Source: Termitomyces sp. T153 | Lineage: Eukaryota; Basidiomycota; Agaricomycetes; Agaricales; Lyophyllaceae | Reading direction: 5' to 3' | Length of the DNA stretch: 64,000 nucleotides | Assembly: GCA_018296165.2 (NCBI GenBank) | Contig: JACKQL020000030.1 | Location: 558,001 to 622,000, forward strand | Shown: one piece after another, positions 25,901 through 36,487 of the stretch | Layout of the letters: every line of letters starts with the position of its first letter | Numbering within the stretch: position 1 is the first letter of the stretch | Notes under the pieces: model-generated | What the model saw: only the letters and a program-made list of their open reading frames with translations | Told to the model about the DNA's origin: nothing | Databases searched by the model: none | Position numbers and translations under genes: made by a program

Positions 25901-27520
25901 TCCCTGTCCGGTGACGTAGAGCCCCTTCAAATTGACGTTGAGGAGGAGCCAGGCACGTGGAAAGAAGCACAACAGGGACCAGACACGGCGAAATGGGAAG
26001 ACGCGTACAAGGAGGAGCTAAAATCACTAAAAGACATGGGCATGTACTGACTTATTCCAAGATCCAATGTCCCCCACGGGCATAAGGTACGAAAAGGACG
26101 ACCCATCTTCAAAATCAAAAGGGATGAGCATGGGAAGGCGGTCAGGTATAAGGTGCGCCTTGTATTCAAGGGCTACGAACAAATATATGGGTGCGACTAC
26201 AGTAAGACCACTTCCCCAACAGCGCGTATGGAGTCATGGAGAATTCTACTGCACATTGCGGCATCACAGGGTTGGGATGCGACTCAGATCGACGTGAAAA
26301 CAGCATTCCTCTATGGTATACTTCCAGATGACGAGATTCAGTACATGGAACAACCGGAGGGCTTTGAGGAACCTGGGAAGGAGGACTACATGTGCGAACT
26401 TGTGAGAGGACTCTACAGTATGAAGCAAGCCGGCCGGATCTGGAATCAAACATTGAACAAACGAATGGTCGCTTGGGGATTCACGCGCCTATCTTGTGAG
26501 TCTTGCATATACCATCGGAAGTCAGACACAGGCACAGTCATTGCTGCGGTCCATGTCGACGATTTCTTATCCATAGCCGACTCCAAGGGAGAGAATGAGC
26601 GTTTCAAGGTGCAGATGCAAGAATCCTGGTCGATCACTGATCTAGGCCGGCCAAAACACATCGTAGGCGTCTCAGTAAAATGGAACGACAGTAAACATAC
26701 AGTTTCACTATCCCAGACAGCCTTCATTGAGCGAGTAATCCAGCAGTTTGGCCAGAAAGACGCGCACCCATTGTCACTTCCCATGGAACCAGGCCTGAAG
26801 CTCAGGCACGCCAACCCTGAGTCTCAGACTCAGGAGGAGAAAACCAAGATCGCGAAGTTACCGTATAGATCACTGGTAGGATGCCTACTGTACATAGCAA
26901 TAGCAACCCGGCCGGATATCGCCTTCGCAGTTCAGCAATTATCACAATTCCTCGACAACTACGACTCATCCCACTGGAACGCAGGTATCCGACTTCTCCG
27001 CTATCTCAAAGGCTCCAAAGACCTAGAACTCCACCTCGGCGGCTCATCTATCACACTCCGGGGATTTACTGACGCCGATTGGGCGAGCTGTCTGGATACC
27101 AGGAGGAGTACCAGTGGCTATGCGTGGTCGCTAGGAACTGGAGCAATATCATGGTCAGTCAGAAAACAGAAAACCGTGGCGACATCTTCGTGCGAAGCAG
27201 AGTACATGGCAGCATACGAGTCGACGCAGGAATGCATCTGGCTGCGGATGTTGATGAAGGCGATAGGCTGGGACTTCACTAGAAAGCCGACGACCTTATT
27301 CTGCGACAACAAGGCAGCGATCACACTTTCCGAAGACGCGACAGCACATGCCCGAGTTAAACACTTTGACATAAAGTATCATTTCATTCGTGAACGCGCT
27401 CAATCAGGAGAAATCACGATAAAATACGTCAACACCAGAGATAACGTCGCCGACATATTCATGAAAGCTCTGCCCAAGCCACTCTTCATACGACTCCACC
27501 AAATGTTGGGAATGTCTTGA
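22991..27520 (+). pseudogene. Copia Gag-Pol polyprotein with three TGA stops
   Basis: One frame of 1,509 codons begins at ATG 22991. Gag has a Trp-containing capsid start (DRWTTAMKIHLSLLG) and a Cys/His cluster CCSTCLMHGRPC (about 23766-23830). The protease has DSGATVHIS (about 24212). The integrase zinc region has H-CRLGH, then C-SCILGK (24600-24720). The core has VDDCTN and the catalytic-Glu segment KVERMHRTLMGKAR (to 25135). RT has KTAFLYG, PEGFE and HVDDF (26300-26570). RNase H has TDADWAS, SSCEAEYMA and CDNKAA (27070-27320). Stops at 24824, 25346 and 26048 are all TGA in this frame and each fits an arginine CGA mutated at CpG. No frameshift is present. Confidence 0.95.
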
Positions 27521-27557
27521 CTCCATACGCGAGGAGGAGTATCAGTGTCGTGTCCGC

Positions 27558-27569
27558 GATAAGGAGGAG
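27558..27569 (+). promoter_or_regulatory. Polypurine tract of copia element
   Basis: GATAAGGAGGAG lies directly against the 3' LTR start at 27570. This is the usual place for the plus-strand primer of LTR elements. The run is nearly all purine. Confidence 0.7.
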
Positions 27570-27881
27570 TGTTGGAGCGTCAACTAATCACATTGTGATA
27601 GTGTGACACGGAAAAAGGTATCGCGACACAACACAATGGACAGGGCCACTGGCCACGGACTGCTTTGTTCTACCTACATGCATATATATGCGCAGACGTC
27701 CTACGGTACCCTCAGTTCGTTATCACGCACTGAGGGTACGTCTATATTCATTACTATACTTACAAACAATTACTAAATACGAGTACCTAGGATATACTTA
27801 CGTGATATCAATAGGTATTCAATGCAGTTCGTTATCATGCACTGAGGGATATACTTATGTGATATCAATAGGGTTCTAACA
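27570..27881 (+). repeat. 3' LTR of copia element (312 bp)
   Basis: Gap-free match to 22432-22743. The two differences, at 27838 and 27858, are T where the 5' LTR has C followed by G. The right target duplication GCTTC follows at 27882-27886. Confidence 0.97.
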
Positions 27882-28359
27882 GCTTCTACTCTTCAAAATC
27901 ATCACCGGATCTCTCAAGCTCGCCATGATCTGGAATCTGCATCAACCATGGTTCTTGAGTATGTGCTGCCCTCTCATTGTATGAATATGCTGATCAATAT
28001 CTATCGCCTTCCTTCTTGAAATAAAAGATCCAATCACTGTGGCAACCATTTCGAACATTGGTGCCCATACATGGCATCCACAAGATCTTCATCACTCTCT
28101 TTGCCTCACTTTTTTTCTACCCACTTTGCCATCTCCCTGCACCATCCTCCTCATGACTTGACAAATACTTGAGCCATTACCAGCACTTGATCATCTTCAC
28201 CTGTTCCTTGTCACCACAATCTAGTAAATCTGCATACCTGGGAACACCAAGACAATCTTTTACTTTGACATTGTCATGATTATTACACTTTTTTCACTCA
28301 TTAATGAGCCCAGCTTTGTGATGCGATGCCCAAATATCACCTCCAACCTGAAGACATAC

Positions 28360-30330
28360 ATAGTTAGGTCTTGTAGATCATTGTATACCTATCTTTTGAC
28401 TGACCCTTGCCATCTTTTTGAGCCTTGGCAGCTTTAACTGATTACTAAGGTGGGTTTTCTTGATTTTCAGATTAGAAAAAATTCGGCTCAAGCTCTGCTT
28501 CGTTGACCAATATACCCAGAAGTAGGATATCAAAGTTGGTGAGCTCAGCAGTGGATGGAGTATCAAGGAATGCAATCCACATAGCAACTGCATTACCACC
28601 CTTTAATATGTGAGTACAGTTCAGTTGTCAGATGAAGAAATACATTTACATGTTTGAATGTTGCCTTGTTATTGCTCCCAATAAGCAAGAGCCCCTTTCC
28701 CAGCAAAATAGCTGAAGAACACCTCTGATACACTTCTTTCCTTCTTTTCCTTTTCTTCATTATATATAGCCTGCTCATCTGGTGAGTTATATTTTTTGGG
28801 TGGATGAGAATGGACATGGTGGCAGGTCTACCAAGGATTGAATAATGAAATTTTAGCATGGAGAAAAGCTTTCATAGTATCATAGCTCCAGTAAAGTTGT
28901 ATGAAGTGTAAACTGGCTAACTGTGGCCTTATTACCAAAGTGCAAAAGCTGTTCAAATGGGTTTAGAACCAATGTCAGTACAAACATTTGCTGGTCAAGT
29001 GCTTTCCATCTCTTTTCAATTCTTTTTGTCATACTAGTAGCAACAACAGGAGATGAATGCTTCTGGAAATATAAGAAGATGCCTGCAAATGTTAGTAGAA
29101 CCTGGCCTGGGTGCATTATGTCTGTACAATTCATATTGACACCAAGGCAAATAGGCTCAATGTCATCAACAATGGACTTGAGATGGCACCAGAATCCTCC
29201 ATCATAAATGCAATCACATTGCACATTAGCTTTGTTCTTGAGCTTCTTCTTGTGTGTGTTTTTCTCTGCACCAACCTGACTTGCTACTATCTCCTCTCTC
29301 CATAAAATTACTGCTTGACACATGGCATCTTTCAAGGTAAGTAGTTGATCAAACACAATGTAATAAGTATTCTATCTCATGATATTGGCAACTAGGAATG
29401 CAAGAACTTTGCTTGGGCATGAGTTCTTCCTGAGTTTCATCAAAATGTGAGCAAACTCATCCATGATTGAGAACCCAGCCAATAAGACAAGTTGCTTCTT
29501 CAGCAATCTGTGCTCCTTCCTCATTCTCAATGAAGTAGTCTCTGAGAGTGAGCTGAAACTTGAAAGAGATTATTGTTTGTATTATTCTGAATTGGGAAGA
29601 AATAGAGTGACATACTTGAGGTGCACAGTATGGAGGTCTCTTCAATACAACACACACATTGCTGCCCCATCCTTCTTATGTGTTGTGGAGTTGATCAAGT
29701 CAATAAGATACATCTAAGGCCTGGGAAAATCATAAGGTGAGTCTATTTTCTATCAAGAAATTGTTTTCTTATACTTTTCCTTCAACTGAAAAGTTGACAC
29801 CACTTATAGCATTTCATGAGTCATCCTTCCATTAATCCAATGTCAACACTGCATATTTGCCCTGAACAACTCTCTTCACTTGTTTGTAAACTGCTTTGTT
29901 TGCTTTATCTAAAAGCAGTCCAGATATTTGCTGACAAGATGGGATGACATCACCTGCTGTGGACCAACCGAGGAGAAACAGTGTTATGACTTCTGGGTCC
30001 TCAATCCATCAGAACAGGAGATTTTCAGACACTGTTACACAAAGAAACTGCTCCCAGACAATTCCAGCTTCATCAGAGGTGAATGGGAGATGTGGGCCTT
30101 GAAAAACCTTGAGCTAGGATGGATGCATCCATGCCTGCACCTTGGTGAGCATCCTTTTTTTTGAAGACCTCTGCATAGTGTCATCACCACTGTCAGAGTC
30201 TGCATCATCTGAGAGTTCCCTCTTTTTATCCCCTTTCTTTACTTGGCGCGCAGCTTGACAGGCATCAGATGATGTATTTGGGCATGGCCCAATCCTTTCC
30301 ATTGCCCAGAATGTGCGCAATCATTGATTG
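28360..30330 (-). pseudogene. hAT-type DNA transposase relic
   Basis: Minus-strand fragments give an N-terminal Asp/Ser-rich segment (30320-30114), a DDE-domain block with FWCHLKSIVDDIEPICLG, LLTFAGIFLYFQKHS and MTKRIEKRWKALDQ (29356-28880), and a C-terminal block LKIKKTHLSNQLKLPRLKKM (about 28500-28400). This order is typical of fungal hAT transposases, whose C-terminal part is the dimerisation region. Stops and frame changes break it throughout and CpG is scarce. Terminal inverted repeats and an 8-bp duplication were not found, so the element ends are unknown. It lies directly right of the copia element. Confidence 0.8.
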
Positions 30331-30639
30331 CATGGACCCCACAGACTCCAACAACATCTTCTTTCCATGCTACATGCTGTTAGGTCCATTGGCTCTCTTT
30401 CAACTGTGAGTACACACACCTTGGATGACCCATGATTCTGATGACAGTATTGCAGGCCTCTCCTTGCTATCAAGCTCAACAACTCCAATTGGCCAACATT
30501 TCTCAATGCATCCACAACAGTGGGCTTGATCATAAGACTCATTTTGTTCTTGCCTCTTAGTATAGGTCCATGGGTGGAGGCATTGGGAATTGTTGAAGGA
30601 GCAAATTTTTATTGAACTACTATTCAACTTACTGCCAAT

Positions 30640-32190
30640 TCGTAACTACGCATCGATCATATTCTCCGAAAAATGGCGATCTGATGTTAAGCCTTAAGGT
30701 CAAGTCCTCAACAATTCTAAGGCTGAGGCTCAATAAGTCATTAAGCCTAAAACCTTATTAAGCCCTAAGGCTTAGGTACAACACTGCGATGGGAGAACTC
30801 GACCTAAGATGACAGAGATCCGCAACACAGAAATAGTCGAGCTCCGGGGGAAAGATCATGAGGCCCGGCAGTGTGAATCCAAGTCCTAGCTCTGAAATGG
30901 ATTGCAATAGTTATAACAAATCAAAAAGATGGAAACACATGGTTCAAGGCGCAGGTGTTGTATCGTAGTTCAGGTGTCGTACCGTAGTTCAGGTGTCGTA
31001 TCCTAGTTCAGGTGTCGTATCGTAGTTCGGGTATCGCAGCCCAGGTTCATGAGCTTGTACAGATCGAGAGGAAACAATATGAGTCTCCTCAAGGATCGGA
31101 GATCACATGATAACAAATTCTTCCAGGACATAAATATAAGGTGGAGTTTGAACACACCACTACGGCTGGACGAACAGCTACATACAACATAGGGTCGCGT
31201 ACCAGGTATGGTTACGGAAGAATTCAAACGTTTATATGTATACACAAGTACTTAACAGCATTGACCATGTAAGCTACCGTGGCATTTCCCTCCCTGAAGT
31301 GCACTCGCTTAATCTTGCCTTCTACCAGACCGAGGACCATTCCATCTCACCAAGGACGTATCGGACACTTGTCACGCGGGGTCGCTGTATATCGTCGGCT
31401 TAAACACGAGATGACTTGGATCTGTATGCAAATGACAAAAGCGATTCTTGATCTTGCCAGATTCTCTTCCGTCGATTGTCCGAGTCCGAGTCCTGCTTAT
31501 GGCTTCTAGTTATCTCCTTTTGCCGATTCAGAGATAGGCATCGACAGCTGGTGGCTGGAATGAACCAACGGGCGGGAGGAGGCCCTTGGTATCTCGGTCA
31601 AACTCTCCTTACCCCACCGATTCTGTAAGTATCTCCGCATCCCCCGCTATCTCAGATGTAATCCTATCCTCCCCCGTCTGACTCGAAATACATCAGCATC
31701 ATCCCCTGCACTCGGGTTGGCTAGAAGCTCTTGGGTTTTAGTATGTCCACCTTCTTTGTGGGGTTCAAGAAGGCGGTACGGTCTGTTCTACACGCTTATC
31801 TGGAGACCCGGGAGGATAATGAAAGAAGATGGGCATGCAAAACATTCTGAATTGCGTCATGCGCAACGATCTGACGGGGGGAGAGGGTGATGGTGATGGT
31901 GATGGTGAGGAGGAGAAACAGGAACAGGAAGATTGTATATACTTATGGGTGAGTGACAAGGAGGGTTCTTCACGGCAGTTCAGCTTGCTTACATCGTGCA
32001 GGTGTTCTCTCTTAGCCTTCAGGACATGCATTGCGTTGAATTTGTATGGGTACGAGGAGTCCACCACGCACTCTCTTGTTCAGCTTCGGTCGGATATCGA
32101 TATGAAGTTGGATGTTCTTTTCTCGATGACGTTACCGATGTTGACACATCCTTACCTTACCCCACGATCATGCAAACTCGTCGGTCGCTT
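30640..32190. other. CpG-normal spacer of unit A, no supported gene
   Basis: CpG returns at about 30,640. The part at 30,806-31,110 matches 41,351-41,600 and the part at 31,440-31,870 matches 44,395-44,830 in unit B. A GGTGAT run occurs at 31888-31914. The 201-codon frame at 31829-32434 has no motif, crosses the duplication border and is not accepted as a gene. Confidence 0.5.
30952..31041 (+). repeat. 19-bp minisatellite, about 4.7 copies
   Basis: Units begin at 30952, 30971, 30990 and 31009, with a decayed partial to about 31041. The consensus is CAGGTGTCGTATCGTAGTT. The equivalent place in unit B (41482-41522) has only about two copies, one of them shortened, so copy number changed after the duplication. 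Confidence 0.9.
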
Positions 32191-32839
32191 TGGTCTTTTT
32201 GGACGAGAGGCCTGCATGCTCTATTTTGTCTCAATGCAAATCGATGCGAGTCAATTAAAACTTCTGTCTCAAATCTCGGCACGTTATTTGAAGAGCCCTG
32301 CTGGCTCCATCTCATCAGCAATTACTTGTAAATCAATCCTCCATCGCCACAATCTTCATCTGTTGCGCAGCCAATTTGAACTTTTTTTCCAGTATTTAAG
32401 TGAAGTGATGAATCTGTATAATCGAGGTCAATAACGTATGTATTGCAGACTTATAACGTTCTTGACTGAGATCGTGACCATTCTCGTTATTTTTGTATTT
32501 CGACAACCCTCGTCGGTTACATTGCCTAAATACAATCAGCTGACAGATCCGCCACGAAGTCTACTGCGCGACAGATCTAGGTATTTATCTCGTCATTTGG
32601 ACCACCCGGTTGACTAGATTGTGCCATGTCCACTCTATATAATGAGGATCCGTTTTTGGGCATGTACAGAATCGCCATGACTCGCTTCTCCACAATGATC
32701 TCATCTCTACTCTTAACTTCCGGTGCTCTGGGACTTACTACGTCCACAGTGGTTCGTTTTTTTCGATCTGATAACACCACGCTATTGCTCTGATCTACAT
32801 CCGCCTTTACAGACGAGTACTCCTGTTACAAACCTTATC

Positions 32840-33262
32840 ATGTCAACGATGAATCCGACGACAATTGCTACTGAACCAGGTAGAACGTCAACAGCGGTCG
32901 CTTCCTCTTCTCAAAACGTCGTGTCATAGATTTCGCTCATGTTTCCTTAGCTGACAAGTAGACTCGTTACAAGCATACTCCCAACGTGGAGCCCAACAAT
33001 CACAGTCACTCAACCGAGCGGGACATTCACCCTGTCTTGCTGGTGTGAGACAATACCGTACCCGACAAGTACCTGTACGCATGTTCCTCTCGCTATCGTT
33101 CAGAGACAAATTTACAACCGCATTTTTAGTATTTTGCCTTCCTTGCTCGACTATTTATCCCACAGCCCTATCTACCCAAACTACAACTGTCGGACCAGGT
33201 CTGGCTCTAAAGTCGTAGGCTCAGCCGTTCAGAGTTACGTATTAGTCTGTTTTAGTTTTTTG
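32840..33262. other. Spacer at left end of the unit-B-specific segment
   Basis: Similarity to unit A stops near 32,835, just after the shared TCCTGTTACA. No gene is supported. A frame starting at 32,841 ends after only about 30 residues. Confidence 0.4.
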
Positions 33263-33276
33263 TATAGTCCTTTGAT
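33263..33276 (+). repeat. Left target-site duplication of the SINE-like element
   Basis: TATAGTCCTTTGAT occurs here and again exactly at 34140-34153. The two copies bracket 863 bp. Confidence 0.85.
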
Positions 33277-34139
33277 GATGATGATGATGAACCATTTTTA
33301 TTTATCTTCGAGGCCTATTTTACACATGACCTTTGTGTTCTAAGCCCCGCAGTACGTAATGGGAGTGGTACCGTTTTTCCCACACTAAGTCCCGCTACCA
33401 TCTGCCGTTAATGTGCCCTCCCAATTTCTAAACCCAGCTGTACTCGGCAATGCTTACTGTGTGCACGCTGGTATTGTCCCACGATGAGGCGCTCGGCCAG
33501 CTCATAGCCTCCCACTCCCACGCACCAGTAAGGGTCTCACGACTAACCCTTCCCCACACCCAGACGCTACTTTCAGAAGATCGAACCCGAGATTCGGAAC
33601 CCGCGACGGAATGAGCCAGTGGGCCACCTATTGGCCCCAGAGGACTGTAGTGACAGACATGCCGCACCTTTCGGCTGGACACCCGATCAAACCAGCAGCC
33701 GTAGTCAGTATTTACCGGACCGCACCGAACCCATCCGATGGACCACACATTGCATCGGCAGCCTGCTCGAACTATTGACTCCTATCCTCACGCCTACCCG
33801 TGCCACGACCCGCTTGGTCAGCGAAGGCCTGGACCTTCTCCCAAATCCGTCGCACCGGGGAAACTTCTCTTTTTCTGATCTGTCACGAGCGTGGTGGTCA
33901 CATTGCCTCATTGAACCACGTGCTTGATTGCTCGGTCCTGGTCGGCCTGCACTACAAAGCCTGGCTAGTCGAGCACGTGCGGGCGGAGGCTTCCCGGCGG
34001 CGTTGAAATAACCCACGTGGTGTCTAAGGTGTTTTCCACACAGGCGCACTCAGCCAGAGTCGAAACCCCGACCTTGCACTCGCAGATCATGTGACCCGCT
34101 TTGGGACACGATGGTGCCAGCTGAGCCACCGTGCCCCCA
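33277..34139 (-). mobile_element. tRNA-derived SINE-like retroposon (863 bp)
   Basis: The element is bracketed by a 14-bp direct repeat, TATAGTCCTTTGAT. Read on the minus strand it begins TGGGGGCACGG and then has TGGCTCAGCTGG (34128-34117), a good match to the RNA polymerase III A box. The B-box-like GGTTTCGACTC (34067-34057) follows about 49 nt later, as in a tRNA. It ends in a simple-repeat tail of TCA units (33290-33277) next to the duplication. Head, tail and duplication together fit a SINE moved by a LINE. A second tRNA-like patch, CTGGCTCATTCCG followed by GGGTTCGATC, lies near 33620-33580, suggesting a composite. No protein frame is plausible. 863 bp is long for a SINE. Confidence 0.75.
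34057..34128 (-). promoter_or_regulatory. Internal RNA polymerase III-type promoter (A and B boxes)
   Basis: The A box is TGGCTCAGCTGG at 34128-34117 and the B box is GGTTTCGACTC at 34067-34057 on the minus strand. Order and spacing are those of a tRNA gene. The rest of a tRNA cloverleaf is not convincing, so this is a retroposon head and not a working tRNA. Confidence 0.65.
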
Positions 34140-34153
34140 TATAGTCCTTTGAT

Positions 34154-34780
34154 ATCGTGTGTTTTCCGAGTAACTTAAACTTTGTACATGAGGTTCGATC
34201 TTTCAGTTTCCGAGCTTGTGCTGAGCGAGGTCCAAACTCAGCAATAATCTAACTTAAGTTCGGCGATCCTCCGGAGTGTGTTAAGTTGCAATGATCATGC
34301 GCGTTGATAGCCACTGGGAATGTTAATCAGATATTGGATTGAACATGTTACGCAGATCTACTAGTTGAACATGTGCTCGTACAATAAGGTTGCATGCCAT
34401 AGCCTATCCAGTAGCATTTAATTCTCAGGTGTGTACATCATAGTGCCCTGTCGATATATGCAAGAATTGACTTTGCCTTGTTACTTCAAACTTTAAGTTA
34501 CACCCTCGATAAGGTAAGATTACCGAGCTTTGTATTCAAGTTCTTGCATGGTCTTTATGATATCGATATGCTTTATTGCAAATAACTCCGGAGTCCTTTG
34601 GCCGCTTACCCGTGCATTCCACATGTCCGGTCTTTAGGCTTACGCTTACATACCTTGTGAGCCCGAGTATAAACGCCATTGGCCTTTGGGCTTCTGCATC
34701 ATATGAACCGAGTATAAACGTCACAAAGTAGGGATATCAAATCTCTCTCGTTTTGTGTAGCTGTTCACACCCGGCTTATC
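34154..34780. other. Spacer between SINE and PTR relic
   Basis: CpG-normal DNA without a supported gene or repeat. It begins with the DNA that was contiguous with 33262 before the SINE inserted. Confidence 0.4.
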
Positions 34781-34789
34781 ACTGGCGCT

Positions 34790-35905
34790 TCTACCGCGGA
34801 CATAAAGGAGAAGACGATTGAGATTGTTGGAGAAAAATACGGCGTTCAAGTTGACAACGGAGAGTTTGTCTCCGATGATCATGATCGCCTGATCTTCCCA
34901 ACCGAAGAGGAGAAACCAGACTATTTGTAAGGTCTCCGACACTCTGAAATTGAATGCCTAACGTACGCAGCTGATATGATCCGCTCTACTCATAATTGAT
35001 GCATAATCTTCGTTTTATAGACATTGCCTTTGTTGAATTGGCTGAATGATTCTCAGACTACTTTCGAAGACCTAAGATCAACCCTTTGACAGTTCTATAT
35101 GATAGCCATTCTTCAGCATTCTTCACTTTACTTTTTAGTCCCTGTAGTTCTCGGCCAAGCTCCACCGGTCTCGGTACTTCATATTCATTCCGCTCAGTAC
35201 TTCAATTCGTAGACCTTTTCCGCGTAAAAACTACTAATGTCATACCTCTTCTGGGAGCCTACCTCGCCGACACACTCCGGGGCTGATACGTAACGATCGT
35301 TGACCGACTTCATGATGATCTGGGCTTAGGCAGGTCAGGTGCGTTTTAATTTTCATCAGCTCTCATTGTCACTGACTCATTTTGCGTTATTCTTCAGTGG
35401 CAAGTACTAACTTAGCAGACAAGCCCCTGTGGGCTATGCTGCCTCAACCTGCTATTATGAACGTATGGACTCGGACTCGATCGTAAATTGAACAACTGTT
35501 GCAAGGCCTCTTATCAGAGCATCGATAATTACGCCCTTATTGCGTCGAGTGAAATATTCGCCTTCCATCACAAGTTTGGAGCACGTTTTCACGTACCCTC
35601 CTATTGATATGCGAACCCCTTATGAGGACTACCTTTCTCTGGACCTCAACCAATTCATCCGCTCTTGGAGTGAAGCCTTCGTCGGTATGTACTTTTTTGA
35701 CGTCGGGGAATCCCCGAAACTGACAATTCCACTCAGGCTGACCCATGGCTGGTCTGAAAATATGGTACTATGGCCGTCATGGATCGCCGGTACCATCTTC
35801 TGAATTGCGATCCGCATAGTGGACGCAAAGGAAGACAAACTCGATAACCTGGCAGCTCCAATCAAAAGAGCCGGAATCGACCTCGATTTAACATGTATAT
35901 GAACT
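34790..35905 (+). pseudogene. PTR oligopeptide transporter relic, inverted and internally deleted
   Basis: The plus strand carries scraps of the same POT family as PTR copies 1 and 2. They are DRLIFPTEEEK (34,880-34,920), IAFVELAE followed by a stop where the family has arginine (about 35,024-35,050), PLLGAYLADT (about 35,245-35,275), ITSLEHVFTYPP with RSWSEAFV (35,565-35,690), and IAGTIF, a stop, then KEDKLDNLA (about 35,785-35,860). These align in order with the intact copy's N-terminal, early and C-terminal parts. The whole middle, from about helix 3 to the penultimate exons, is missing. An intron-like GTATGT...CAG still separates SEAFV from the last exon. It is a separate, older paralogue, not a piece of the tandem unit. 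Confidence 0.8.
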
Positions 35906-36487
35906 ATTCTGGAGCTGGTTTGTACTTGATATGCTCCTCTTCCAGGAACTTATCACTAGACGGGCTACGATCTGAGTATATAGTGATGCTATTTCAGCGA
36001 ACGTCTTTCAATGCCATTCTGTCAAGAAATGGAGCACTCTCGTGTGCGACAACACATGTACAATAAAAAGTTGATGCAGAATCAGAGCACATGTACAATG
36101 GTATGGAGACCCCCGTACATGTCTCGAACTTGCCTACTAACACTAATCGTTAAATATGGACCAGAAAACACTACATAGAGTGACAGTAACTGTAAACGAC
36201 AGATAGAACATAATACATATATCCGAAAATAGATTAATCAAACAGTGCAAGGAATTGATACATGGGAATATAGTCTCGTACCAAAGAACGTTTTTGGGGA
36301 GGGTGCTGCGCCTACACAGGAATGAAACCCGGTATGATGTATAGTAGTGACAGAGCAAAACACTACAAAGAATGGCTCAGTCCATATTAGCATGTAGGCG
36401 AGGGGTATCTCAACAATCCGATTCTTACATAAAGATTATCGTGATTGGTCGATGTTAAAAGACAATAAATGAGATGGAATACTCACT
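35906..36487. other. Spacer without gene
   Basis: No supported coding sequence, repeat or signal was recognised. It lies downstream of both the PTR relic and the F-box gene, which converge here. Confidence 0.4.

Larger units (their letters stand above)
22432..27881 (+). mobile_element. Nearly intact young Ty1/copia LTR retrotransposon
   Basis: The LTRs at 22432-22743 and 27570-27881 are 312 bp each and differ at two positions. Both begin TGTTGGAGCG and end CTAACA. The flanking 5-bp duplication GCTTC is exact (22427-22431 and 27882-27886). One plus-strand Gag-Pol frame fills the inside with protease, integrase, RT and RNase H in the copia order. The insertion is recent: CpG is still frequent and only three stops interrupt 1,509 codons. 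It landed in the 5' flank of PTR copy 1, in opposite orientation to that gene. Confidence 0.97.
19190..32280. repeat. Tandem segmental duplication, unit A
   Basis: Four anchor blocks occur in the same order and orientation in unit B. The PTR 3' flank at 19,190-19,760 matches 32,270-32,840. The PTR gene with its upstream region at 19,772-22,350 matches 38,756-41,330. The block at 30,806-31,110 matches 41,351-41,600. The block at 31,440-32,280 matches 44,395-45,002. Unit A has been interrupted by the copia element and the hAT relic. Borders are approximate because they fall in a motif present at about 19,190, 32,275 and 44,995. Confidence 0.8.

Noticed and set aside
30952..31041. CRISPR-like short direct repeats
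   Set aside because: The 19-bp units are contiguous without spacers and lie in a eukaryotic spacer, so this is a minisatellite.
31829..32434. 201-codon plus-strand ORF
   Set aside because: No motif, low-complexity Gly/Asp/Glu start from a GGTGAT repeat, and it crosses the border of the tandem duplication. The related sequence near 44,830-45,000 is not open in the same way.
34050..34139. Functional tRNA gene on the minus strand
   Set aside because: A and B boxes are present but a full cloverleaf is not convincing, and the block is the head of a longer element with a target duplication.
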